Of a stretch of 64,000 nt of DNA, positions 17,213 to 25,138 are shown piece by piece. Made by a program: the position numbers and the translations under genes. Numbering within the stretch: the first letter of the stretch is position 1; each line of letters begins with the position of its first letter. The DNA is from an uncultured Erythrobacter sp. (GTDB lineage Bacteria; Pseudomonadota; Alphaproteobacteria; Sphingomonadales; Sphingomonadaceae): the NCBI GenBank assembly GCA_947503275.1, contig CANNCZ010000002.1:1198733-1262732 (forward strand). Direction: 5' to 3'. Under the pieces are notes generated by a model that was not told where the DNA came from, ran no database searches, and worked only from the letters and a program-made list of their open reading frames with translations.

Positions 17213-18366
17213 GTAAACTCAGACGTGGGGTCGAATTCCATCATCTCGCGGTTGTTCACTGGCGCGCCAGCGAGCGCGAAATTGTCCGGGTCGATGCTTT
17301 GAGTGATCTCCCCCTGCACCTTTGATGCGTGGTGCACCTCAGCAGTGCGCGGAATGCGGCGCGCTTCATATTCGGCGAAGGCGGCGCTGGGCGTCTCGTG
17401 ACCAGCGATCATCTGCGCCAGCACATAGCCATCTTCCACTGCCATCGCCGCGCCCATCCCTAGGAATGGCAGCATCGCATGTGCAGCATCGCCCAGCATG
17501 GTTACGCGGCCTTCCGACCAGCTTGCCAAAGGCACACGGTCATAGAGACCCCATTTGATGATGTTCCCCGCTTCGCCAATGAGGCCGATGACATCATCAT
17601 GCCAGCCTGCAAATGCGCCGCGCAATTCGTCGAGGGACGCCTTCGTTGACCACCCCTCCGGTACTTCCTCGCCCGTCTCAACCAGAGCCGCGCCGTTCAC
17701 GATCCTGCCCTGCGCCATAGTGTAGCGGTTAAAGGTGCGCTGCGGCCCGATAAGAATTGCACTGCGGCCTAACCCCATAAAGCGGGCCGCGCGGTCCATC
17801 GGTACGAGGAAACGATAGGCGACATGTCCCGTAAAGCGCGGCGCGTCACCCGCCACCATTTGCGCCCGAACCGCCGAGCGCACGCCGTCAGCGCCGATGA
17901 TGACCGGGGCAGTGACACTTTCACCCCCCCTGAAATGCGCTGTTGCATCGCTCGCGGATTGATCAAACCGCGTCAATCGGTTCCCATTGTGTGTACGTCC
18001 GCCCAGACGCTCCAACTCGGCCAGCAACACTTTTTGCAAATCGGCTCGGTAGATGTGGCGGATGATATTGGCTTCACCATCATCGCCTAGCCCGTCGCCT
18101 TGATCCAATCCGCCGAGCAATATTTCGCCGGAGGCGTAGTGAAGGAAAGGAAGGTTGCCCGCTGGGCACGCTTTGGCGGACACTTTGCTTTGTATGCCCA
18201 GAGCGCGAAAGACATGCTGAGCACCAAGACCTAAGGTCAGGCCCGCGCCCGTTTCCTCGATCCGGTCTGCGGCTTCGTAAATGTCGACGGCAATACCGCG
18301 CTGGCGGAGTGCGATGGCACAGGTCAATCCGCCCAAGCCAGCTCCAATGATTGCTGCGTGATTCAT
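17209..18366 (-). CDS. FAD-dependent monooxygenase (salicylate-hydroxylase-like)
   Basis: 385 residues from ATG 18366. It has the dinucleotide-binding GAGLGGLTCAIAL (8-20), the DG motif (VIIGADGVRSAVR, about 153-165) and the second FAD motif GDAAHAMLPFLGMGAAMAVEDG, characteristic of single-component aromatic or related hydroxylases. It would insert one oxygen atom with NAD(P)H. It is the final gene of the minus-strand operon starting with the TonB receptor at 27699. No ring-cleavage dioxygenase of classical type is near, apart from VOC proteins of unknown activity. Confidence 0.9.
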   Translation of the reverse strand: MNHAAIIGAGLGGLTCAIALRQRGIAVDIYEAADRIEETGAGLTLGLGAQHVFRALGIQSKVSAKACPAGNLPFLHYASGEILLGGLDQGDGLGDDGEANIIRHIYRADLQKVLLAELERLGGRTHNGNRLTRFDQSASDATAHFRGGESVTAPVIIGADGVRSAVRAQMVAGDAPRFTGHVAYRFLVPMDRAARFMGLGRSAILIGPQRTFNRYTMAQGRIVNGAALVETGEEVPEGWSTKASLDELRGAFAGWHDDVIGLIGEAGNIIKWGLYDRVPLASWSEGRVTMLGDAAHAMLPFLGMGAAMAVEDGYVLAQMIAGHETPSAAFAEYEARRIPRTAEVHHASKVQGEITQSIDPDNFALAGAPVNNREMMEFDPTSEFT

Positions 18367-18385
18367 TATGCGTGGCGAGCCGTCA

Positions 18386-19108
18386 TCAGCGGTCCAGCTC
18401 AACCAGCTCGTATCGGTTCATCATATATCCGTCGATTGAACCATAGACGAGAATGGAATCATCATCCGCCGTCACCCACATATCAAAATCTGGATGCCGC
18501 GTGCCGCCCATGCCATCGTCGCTATCATCGACATAGCGGTAATGGTGGCATGCAAAGGTGCCGGCCTCGACGGTTTTCTCCTCCTTGCCGACATATTCCA
18601 TCGTCATTTCGAGATTGGCGATTTGCGGCGGTGTTGCACCGCGGTGGTCGGGAGAGGGGAGGAAGAACCGCAAACGTCGGCGGTGCGGGCCTTTGCTCAA
18701 ATCCATCAACCGAGTGGTGAAACCGTCGCCGACAACCGGATGCGTGCCGAATGCGTCGAACTCGCCCGCCTCGCGCGTCTCAGAATTGCGGCCAATTGAT
18801 GGGCCAAAGCTCTCGCAGGTTATCTGGTTCGCCGCCGCATCATAAGCCATCCATCCCGAACCCAGGAATTCATCGCCGAGCGTCAAATGCACCAGCACGT
18901 TTTGCGGCATTCGGTCTGGGCCCCAATGGCAGGTGATGTTCCGCAGCACCGTAGGGTCTGGTTCCTCGATCTCACACTGCGCGCTCATGATGACAGAGCC
19001 GTCGGCATGGTGCGAGAAATTAAACCATTCGCGCCCGCGTTCCTGCCCTTTCAATTCGGGTTTGGCAGAGCTGTAGCGGATTTTTCCGCGAACATTCCGG
19101 TGCATCAT
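18386..19108 (-). CDS. Conserved protein of unknown function
   Basis: 240 residues, starting at ATG 19108 within the stop of the nitrilase homologue (TGATG). No signal peptide. The sequence is beta-rich with VEAGTFACHHYRYVDDSDDG and PDFDMWVTADDDSILVYGS toward the end, a layout like DUF3108-type or lipocalin-like proteins that measure or bind a lipid-like molecule. I cannot assign a family. It lies 19 bases before the monooxygenase, so the two may work on the same compound. Confidence 0.75.
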   Translation of the reverse strand: MMHRNVRGKIRYSSAKPELKGQERGREWFNFSHHADGSVIMSAQCEIEEPDPTVLRNITCHWGPDRMPQNVLVHLTLGDEFLGSGWMAYDAAANQITCESFGPSIGRNSETREAGEFDAFGTHPVVGDGFTTRLMDLSKGPHRRRLRFFLPSPDHRGATPPQIANLEMTMEYVGKEEKTVEAGTFACHHYRYVDDSDDGMGGTRHPDFDMWVTADDDSILVYGSIDGYMMNRYELVELDR

Positions 19109-20289
19109 CAGATTACTCCTGCATTGATCAAGCGCTCGATCACTTCAGCTTGTGCGCGGCGGAAATAATCGCGGTCTGGGATGGCGGGTGCGCCGTCTGT
19201 TACCATTCCGTTTGGCCCGCGAAATGGATCGGCGGCGGCGGCATAGGCCTCCGCAAAAAGAGCGGGGCGTTGGCGCGCGAGATAATTGGTCATCGCCGGT
19301 GTGTGCCGCGCCTCCCGCGCCGCAGAGAGGTCAATGGGGGCAAAGGCGGTGAAGGTTTCGCCGTCGCCTGATTGCGCGATCACGCGGCCCTTCCAATCGA
19401 CGATTTGGCTGTTCCCCTCAGCGCTGGATAGCGGCATCGCGGTGCCCGAAATTCCGGCTGTGTTGGAGGAGACGACATAAGCGAGGTTTTCAAACGCCCG
19501 CGCTTGTTTGGCGATATCTTTGTTGGTTGCAATCGGTGAACCGACCTCGCTGGAGGAATGGCAGAACACCTCCGCCCCGCGCAATGCCAAGGCCCGCGCG
19601 ATTTCGGGATAGAGGATTTCTTCGCTGGCGATGGCCGCAAGATTGCCGATTTCGGTTCGGGCGACGGGGAACACCCCCTCCAAGCCATATTTGTCCAGAT
19701 ACGCCTCCCACACATCATGCGGGCTGGGCGCGAACATGGATAAGAGCCGACGATAACGCAGGACCACATCGCCGGATGGAGCGACGATGAAACACGTCTG
19801 GAAATAGAAGTCGGGAAACGCCTCGTCCGTCTCATAAGCATTACCCGCCAGGAACATGCCGAGCCGCTGTGCGACGGTGCCGAGAGCTTCGTATTCGGGG
19901 CCGTCCGCATCCCAGCCCACGCGCGCTGCAAAATCTGGGATCGAAATGCGACCGGGATAGGAGGTGAAGAGATATTCAGGCAGCACGACCAGCTTCACCG
20001 GCTTGCCAGAATATTGCGCGACAAAGATCGAGCTCGTGCGGATTTGCCCCTCTATCTCGGCGATATGTTCCAGCATTGCTGCGCGCGCTGAGGCGGAGTC
20101 AGGCAGCCGTTCGAGCGACCTAGCAGTCAGCTGGATGGCCATTGCGCTGTATGTCGAAGTCTCGGTCACATTGTCTTCCTGTTTGGAATTCTGCCCAGCG
20201 GCGAGCGGGTTGTGTGTGGTGAGCGCTGCGGCCAATCCCGCCGCTCCGGTCCCCAAAATCGTGTTTCTGCGGTCGAACTCAATCGGCAT
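19108..20289 (-). CDS. Exported nitrilase-superfamily protein with altered catalytic residues
   Basis: 393 residues. The N-terminus DRRNTILGTGAAGLAAAL looks like a Tat leader, so the protein is probably periplasmic. The carbon-nitrogen hydrolase fold is clear: Glu105 in VVLPEYLF is the expected catalytic Glu, but the Lys position reads YRRLL (Arg181) and the nucleophile position, normally ICYD-x-x-FPE, reads IASEEILYPE, giving Ser222 in place of Cys. ALALRGAEVF follows as usual. Either it is a pseudo-enzyme, it uses a different nucleophile, or my alignment is off by a residue. It lies between the FAD oxidase and the unknown 240-residue protein. Confidence 0.8.
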   Translation of the reverse strand: MPIEFDRRNTILGTGAAGLAAALTTHNPLAAGQNSKQEDNVTETSTYSAMAIQLTARSLERLPDSASARAAMLEHIAEIEGQIRTSSIFVAQYSGKPVKLVVLPEYLFTSYPGRISIPDFAARVGWDADGPEYEALGTVAQRLGMFLAGNAYETDEAFPDFYFQTCFIVAPSGDVVLRYRRLLSMFAPSPHDVWEAYLDKYGLEGVFPVARTEIGNLAAIASEEILYPEIARALALRGAEVFCHSSSEVGSPIATNKDIAKQARAFENLAYVVSSNTAGISGTAMPLSSAEGNSQIVDWKGRVIAQSGDGETFTAFAPIDLSAAREARHTPAMTNYLARQRPALFAEAYAAAADPFRGPNGMVTDGAPAIPDRDYFRRAQAEVIERLINAGVI

Positions 20290-21852
20290 TTACAGGCCCA
20301 GTGATCCGGGGTTCATAAGGTTATTCGGATCAACCTGGCGCTTGAGGGCGCGCAGAATGTCCCAGCCGACCAAATCATGGCTTTCCTTAAGTGGATATGT
20401 GCGCGCGATTTGCAGATGGATCGCGCCCATGTCGCGGAAAATCGCAATCACCTGTTCTCGCAGTGTGTCGACCAAGGCATTGGCTGCGGGGTTGTCGGGC
20501 TGCGCGGTTAGTTTCGCCATATGGTCCGTCTCCACCGCGTCCTTGTGCAGCGGGTTATGCTGACCGGGCCAGAAGAGAACGGGCTCTATCAAGCATGAAC
20601 TGCGCCCGGTTGCGGCGATCAAAGCGCCCGTTTCAACGTTCAGCCGCTCCATTTCGGCGGCGTTTTTCGCCCAGAGCGCTTGGAGCCGTTCCCACCCTTC
20701 GATCAGTTTGGAATGCGGCAAGAACCCATGCACCGGCACCCAGCGTTCGCCGTTAGGGCCAAGCATCGAGTTGGGCGGGGGAAATGGGTTAGAGCGCAGG
20801 ATTTTCGGGATCGAATTCTCTACCACAGTGCCGCCATGTTTGACCGCAATGGCGTCAATCTGGGCAATGTCGGCATCGACAGCGCCTTGATGCCTGCCCT
20901 CTGCGACACAGTGCAGGCTGAACGGCACATCATCCAGGAACGACCGGCCCGCCACCGCGACCTTTGCGCCTTCCTTGAGTGCCTTTAATATCCCGCCCGA
21001 TTTGGCCTGATTCTTGACCATATTGCTCAGCTGCTTTGCATCTTTTAGCAAAGTCTCGCGTTTCATACGCTGCGCTTGGAGGAAGGGGTCGAAGGCGAAA
21101 CTTTCCGCTGCAAGTTCAGCGCGGGCAATGTCGCTCATCGCGCCAAGCAGAGCATTGTGCGTATCAAAACTATAGCTGCCGTAAGCGAAGGCGGTGGCTT
21201 CTCGAACCAGTTTGAGCGTGACGCGGGCTTTGACGCCCAATGCCCCGCAATCGGCCGCGAACAAGCCTGTAAGGTCTGGGCCAAATGGACGGAAAAATTC
21301 TGAGCCGGTGGATAGGAGAGTGCCATCGGCAAGCACCACATCGAAGCTGATCGCGCTGTCGACCGCGCTGCCATTGCGCGCACCCCAAAACAGCCCGTTT
21401 TGGCTCATGCCGCCGCCAACACTAGCGCGGATGCCCGACAATGTGCCCCATGCCAGCGCGCGCAGGCCGAGCGGTTTAAGTTCGCGGTAGAGTTTGTCCC
21501 AGCTGCACCCGGCTTCGACTGTTACAGTCATGTCGGTTTCGTTGATATCGATTATGGCATCGAGGGCGAGCGTATCGACCAGAATGAATGCGCCACCATC
21601 ATAGAGATAGCCGCCGGTATAGCTCATCCCGCCCCCGCGCGGGATCACGGCAATCCCTGCTTTGGTCGCCGCGCCAACCCCTGCGGCCAATTCTTGGACG
21701 CTGGATGGGCGAAACACCGCAAGCGGTTCATCGCCGCGCGACAGCACATCATGGCTGTGCAGCGCAAGCGCATCTGCACCTGTTTCCAAGGAAGCTTCGT
21801 TTACAGCAGCGCGAAGTGAAGCGAGGGAGTTGTCAGAGGCAAGTGTTGCCAT
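20290..21852 (-). CDS. FAD-linked oxidase (PCMH-type/GlcD-like)
   Basis: 520 residues from ATG 21852, which overlaps the transporter stop by one base (TGATG). The PCMH FAD-binding domain covers about 30-230 (VIPRGGGMSYTGGYL, GTLSGIRASVGGGMSQNG, GALGVKARVTLKL), and the C-terminal domain ends VDPNNLMNPGSLGL, as in glycolate/D-lactate oxidases and 4-cresol or vanillyl-alcohol oxidases. No cytochrome subunit gene is adjacent. It oxidises either an alpha-hydroxy acid or a phenolic alcohol. It is co-transcribed with an MFS importer. Confidence 0.9.
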   Translation of the reverse strand: MATLASDNSLASLRAAVNEASLETGADALALHSHDVLSRGDEPLAVFRPSSVQELAAGVGAATKAGIAVIPRGGGMSYTGGYLYDGGAFILVDTLALDAIIDINETDMTVTVEAGCSWDKLYRELKPLGLRALAWGTLSGIRASVGGGMSQNGLFWGARNGSAVDSAISFDVVLADGTLLSTGSEFFRPFGPDLTGLFAADCGALGVKARVTLKLVREATAFAYGSYSFDTHNALLGAMSDIARAELAAESFAFDPFLQAQRMKRETLLKDAKQLSNMVKNQAKSGGILKALKEGAKVAVAGRSFLDDVPFSLHCVAEGRHQGAVDADIAQIDAIAVKHGGTVVENSIPKILRSNPFPPPNSMLGPNGERWVPVHGFLPHSKLIEGWERLQALWAKNAAEMERLNVETGALIAATGRSSCLIEPVLFWPGQHNPLHKDAVETDHMAKLTAQPDNPAANALVDTLREQVIAIFRDMGAIHLQIARTYPLKESHDLVGWDILRALKRQVDPNNLMNPGSLGL

Positions 21853-23171
21853 CACGCGGGCTCCATATCAGAGTTTGGCTGGGCGGGGCTGCTGGCTTCG
21901 ACTTCAGGGAAGCTTTGCGGATACCGTCCCAAGAGCAGCAATAGCGCGCCCCCGCCGATGAACATGAAGATAGAGATTTGGAGGATCGAATCGTAGCTAC
22001 CCGTGCGGTCAAAGACCTGCGCGTAAACGACTGGGGAAGCGGCGCTAAACAGGCCGAACGGCATGTAAAGCATGCCGTAAATCTTGCCGTAATTGGCCAT
22101 CCCGAAATATCGCCCAGTGAGATACGCGATCAGATCGCTTTCCGCCCCAGCGGCAAAGCCCAGCAGGAAACCCGCTAGCGCCGCAAACCCAAACGGCATC
22201 GTATCGCCGAGCAGTAACCAAGCAGAAATGGCCGGGAGGCACAGCAGCGGAAAGGCGACAAAACCCTGCCAAAACCGGTCGAGTAATGCGCCGGTGATCA
22301 ACCGACCTGCAAAAATACCAATGCCCAGGATGCCCATCACTGTCGCGGCAGTCTCCACGTCCACCCCGCGCAGGCGCAGCATGGTCGGCATATTGATAAA
22401 TGCCCCGCCAAATGCCCCCGCGATCAACGCGATCGACACCCAGATCAGCCAGAAACGATAGTTCGTCAACGCAGAGCCCAACGTTACGCCAGTTAGATTG
22501 CCGGTATCGCTCTTGATTGCTTTCGGGCGTTCGTCAGGCCGAGGCTCACGGAACAAGAAAAACGCGACGATCAGTGCTGCGATGGGGAATGTTCCGACCA
22601 CCGCAAACATTGTGCGCCAGCCATAGGCGCCGATAATTTCAACCGCGACGCGCGGTACGATCATCGCGGCAAGGCTGGTCCCCATCAGCAGAATACCCAG
22701 AGCAAGGCCGCGGTTTTTGTAGAACCACAGATTGATCGCGCGGCTCCATGTCACCGGGGTCGACCCGATCCCGACAAAGCCAACAACCACCCAAAAGCCA
22801 TAATAGATGTAAAGCGTCTGCGGCTCATTCGCGGTCGGCGTCAGGGAAATTGCCGCAAAAGCTGCGCCGAAAGCGGCGAGCGACCACAGCGCGACAGGGC
22901 GAACACCAAACCGGTCCGCCATCCATCCGAACACTGGCGCAAGTAAACTGGCCAGAACACCGAAGATCGTGATCGGTAAGAGGATTTGCGTCTGGCTCCA
23001 CCCAAATTCGGCCTGCAATGGTTCGGCAGTAAAGCCAATGACATTGAAAGGGATCGGCGAAGCGCCACACATCACTCCCAACACCCCGGCCAGCAGGATA
23101 GCCCAACCTTTGGAAAACTCGCCCGAGCCGCTTTCCTCGTGTGTTTCCGTTTCGGCCCCGTCGGTGTTCAT
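21852..23171 (-). CDS. MFS transporter, OFA/monocarboxylate type
   Basis: 439 residues with twelve hydrophobic segments. The loop 2-3 signature reads GWMADRFGVRP, and the pattern resembles oxalate/formate antiporter and monocarboxylate transporters (MGTSLAAMIVPRV, GILGIGIFAGRLITGALLDRF). It would carry an organic acid or similar small product across the inner membrane. In this operon it stands between exported hydrolases and cytosolic FAD enzymes, which fits import of a periplasmic breakdown product. Confidence 0.9.
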   Translation of the reverse strand: MNTDGAETETHEESGSGEFSKGWAILLAGVLGVMCGASPIPFNVIGFTAEPLQAEFGWSQTQILLPITIFGVLASLLAPVFGWMADRFGVRPVALWSLAAFGAAFAAISLTPTANEPQTLYIYYGFWVVVGFVGIGSTPVTWSRAINLWFYKNRGLALGILLMGTSLAAMIVPRVAVEIIGAYGWRTMFAVVGTFPIAALIVAFFLFREPRPDERPKAIKSDTGNLTGVTLGSALTNYRFWLIWVSIALIAGAFGGAFINMPTMLRLRGVDVETAATVMGILGIGIFAGRLITGALLDRFWQGFVAFPLLCLPAISAWLLLGDTMPFGFAALAGFLLGFAAGAESDLIAYLTGRYFGMANYGKIYGMLYMPFGLFSAASPVVYAQVFDRTGSYDSILQISIFMFIGGGALLLLLGRYPQSFPEVEASSPAQPNSDMEPA

Positions 23172-23208
23172 CCGGTTTCTCCTGTGCCTCTATTGGGCAT
23201 GATAAGTT

Positions 23209-24096
23209 CTAACTCGCATCGCTGCGATCAGCAAAGTGTCCCGCTGCCTCAAGCGCGATTGTCGCTACGCCTTTGGGATCAGTGATCATCGCATCATGCC
23301 CGGTTGCAAGCTCGACATAGCGCCATTCCGGATCGCCGGAAGCTTGGGCAGCGATGTAAGGGAACTGGGTTTGAGCAAGCACGGGATTTACACAATGAAC
23401 GTATGTGCGGGGCAAGCCCGCGGGGCCACCATTTCGCAATTCAATCGGGTCGAGCCATGTCTTAAGCGGGTGCGGCGTCAGACGCTGTGACACCCAATCG
23501 TGCAGCGGATGATCGACCGGAATACCTAGCAAGGTCGCAGGAAATGGCGCCATCCCGATGCCATCGGAAGCAAGGCTTCTGATCGCCGCTTCTGTGCCGC
23601 TGATAGCTTCTGCCGGGCGCGGAGCTCCGTATGAGATCATGCTCTCGCCGTTCTTCGGCAGCGCCGCATCGAGATAGACGATATGGGCAATGCGGCTTTT
23701 GATCGCGTCCGCAATGCCGGTGATCACCATGCCACCGTAAGAATGGCCGACAAGGACGCAATCATTGATCTCGCGCGCATCCATAAAGGACAAGGCATCC
23801 GCAATATGAGTGTCCAGACCAATTGCCGCGTCGAGCTCATCGGCCCTGTCGCCAAGGCCGGGCAGGGTTGGTGTATGAACACGATAGCCTGCTTCTTCGA
23901 GCAAAGGCCGGACCGGATCCCAGCACCAACCGCCGTGCCATGCGCCGTGAAATAGCACGATGTCCCGAACGCGATTACGGGCGCGCGCCATTGGCTGTGC
24001 AACACATCCGGGCAGGACCGCAGCCGCAGTCAAACCTGATGCAGTCGCTAAAATACCGCGCCGGTTCGCTTGGGTGAAAGTCCGGTTAGTTCGCAT
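23209..24096 (-). CDS. Tat-exported alpha/beta hydrolase (MES/HNL-like)
   Basis: 295 residues. A twin-arginine leader (NRRGILATASGLTAAAVLPGC) carries RR at 12-13 and a possible lipid-attachment Cys31. The hydrolase domain has the oxyanion motif HGAWHGGWCW (50-59), nucleophile Ser119 in GHSYGG, and a late GHDAM His. The HGAWHGGW type groups it with methyl esterase / hydroxynitrile-lyase-like enzymes. Start ATG 24096 overlaps the end of the VOC gene by 11 bases. It probably cleaves an ester in the periplasm before transport. Confidence 0.9.
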   Translation of the reverse strand: MRTNRTFTQANRRGILATASGLTAAAVLPGCVAQPMARARNRVRDIVLFHGAWHGGWCWDPVRPLLEEAGYRVHTPTLPGLGDRADELDAAIGLDTHIADALSFMDAREINDCVLVGHSYGGMVITGIADAIKSRIAHIVYLDAALPKNGESMISYGAPRPAEAISGTEAAIRSLASDGIGMAPFPATLLGIPVDHPLHDWVSQRLTPHPLKTWLDPIELRNGGPAGLPRTYVHCVNPVLAQTQFPYIAAQASGDPEWRYVELATGHDAMITDPKGVATIALEAAGHFADRSDAS

Positions 24097-25138
24097 CGTA
24101 GAACTCGGTTATGCTGCCATCCCAATCGCGCACCGCGATAAAGTCGAAAGAGTCTTGCCTCTCGTCAGCCCCTAGTCCCTCAACCGGAACACTGAGCGCT
24201 GAATAGGCGAAAGCCAGCCCGTTGCGCTCCAACATTGCGCGATATTCGTCCCACCGCGAGACCGGATAGCGAACCGAAATTATTCCGAAATTTGGCGGCG
24301 AGGCAATGCGCGAGAAATCGCGGCCCTTAAACCCTTCAAACTGCATGACCTCGATCCGGCCTGTCTCGCCGGGCAGCGCAGGCTGCGCGACCGCCGCGCG
24401 GCGGATCAATTCAGTCGCCAGATTGGCGGGAACTGAGAAATTGTTTGGTCGCGGCTCTGGATCGGCAAAGGGCGCATCGAACAGCACCTTAAAACCCAGC
24501 AGGTCGCGGTAAAATGCGAGGCTAGTCGGTTGGTCCCTCACCATCCGCATGGTGTTGAATGCTTGGCTAAGCTGGCCGACGGGAAAGGCGTCGAACGGTG
24601 GTGCCTCGCGTTCATACAGCGCATAATTGACGCCGTGCGGCCCGGTTATGACGACATTGATGAGGTCGGAACCGCCAAAGCTGAAGCGATAAGGCTGGCT
24701 TTCGGCCCACCATCCGTGCGCAATCGCGGCGTCAAAAGCGGCCTGCGCATCTTCGCTGCGTAGCATAATCGAAAAGATACCGCCGGTGTCCCATGGCCGC
24801 GCAGCCAACCGGATAGGCTGCTGATTTTCTGCGCCGTCAAATCGGACAAAGCGAATGCAGCCAGTGTCTGCTTGGGGTGCGCACAGTTTTCGGAAATGTC
24901 CGCTGACGTTTTCAGGCAGCGCCCAGTAATCCAGTTCGCCCTGGGACATTTCGCCTTCTGCGACGGTTTGCCATCCGCCGTGTCCAGTAAGCCACGCCGA
25001 ACTTTGATCAAGGTCGGCGACGCTGATGACAGCCTCTGTCCACGGCTCCACGCCGTGATCCGAAGCGGATAATGCGAACCCAGGAAAGAAGGCAGCGGCG
25101 GCGGCGCAAACCACCGCCGCCGCTGCAAGTCTAGGCAT
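24086..25138 (-). CDS. Exported two-domain VOC protein
   Basis: 350 residues from ATG 25138, which shares a base with the TAA of the TonB receptor (TAATG). An alanine-rich signal peptide (about 1-25) precedes two VOC modules, EPWTEAVISVADLDQSSAWL and FNTMRMVRDQPTSLAFYRDLLGF. The two-module layout matches the cytosolic protein at 47338-48240. VOC enzymes are metal-dependent isomerases, dioxygenases or lyases; the exported location is unusual. A perfect 13-base inverted repeat lies within its signal-peptide codons. Confidence 0.85.
   Translation of the reverse strand: MPRLAAAAVVCAAAAAFFPGFALSASDHGVEPWTEAVISVADLDQSSAWLTGHGGWQTVAEGEMSQGELDYWALPENVSGHFRKLCAPQADTGCIRFVRFDGAENQQPIRLAARPWDTGGIFSIMLRSEDAQAAFDAAIAHGWWAESQPYRFSFGGSDLINVVITGPHGVNYALYEREAPPFDAFPVGQLSQAFNTMRMVRDQPTSLAFYRDLLGFKVLFDAPFADPEPRPNNFSVPANLATELIRRAAVAQPALPGETGRIEVMQFEGFKGRDFSRIASPPNFGIISVRYPVSRWDEYRAMLERNGLAFAYSALSVPVEGLGADERQDSFDFIAVRDWDGSITEFYDAN
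25092..25126 (-). repeat. Perfect 13-base inverted repeat (strong hairpin)
   Basis: GCAGCGGCGGCGG at 25092-25104 and its exact complement CCGCCGCCGCTGC at 25114-25126 are separated by nine bases. In the minus-strand messenger this forms a GC-rich hairpin within the first codons of the VOC gene, 12 to 46 bases after the receptor stop. There is no T-run, so it is not an ordinary terminator. It may simply reflect an alanine-rich leader, or it may protect the receptor part of the messenger. Confidence 0.6.
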
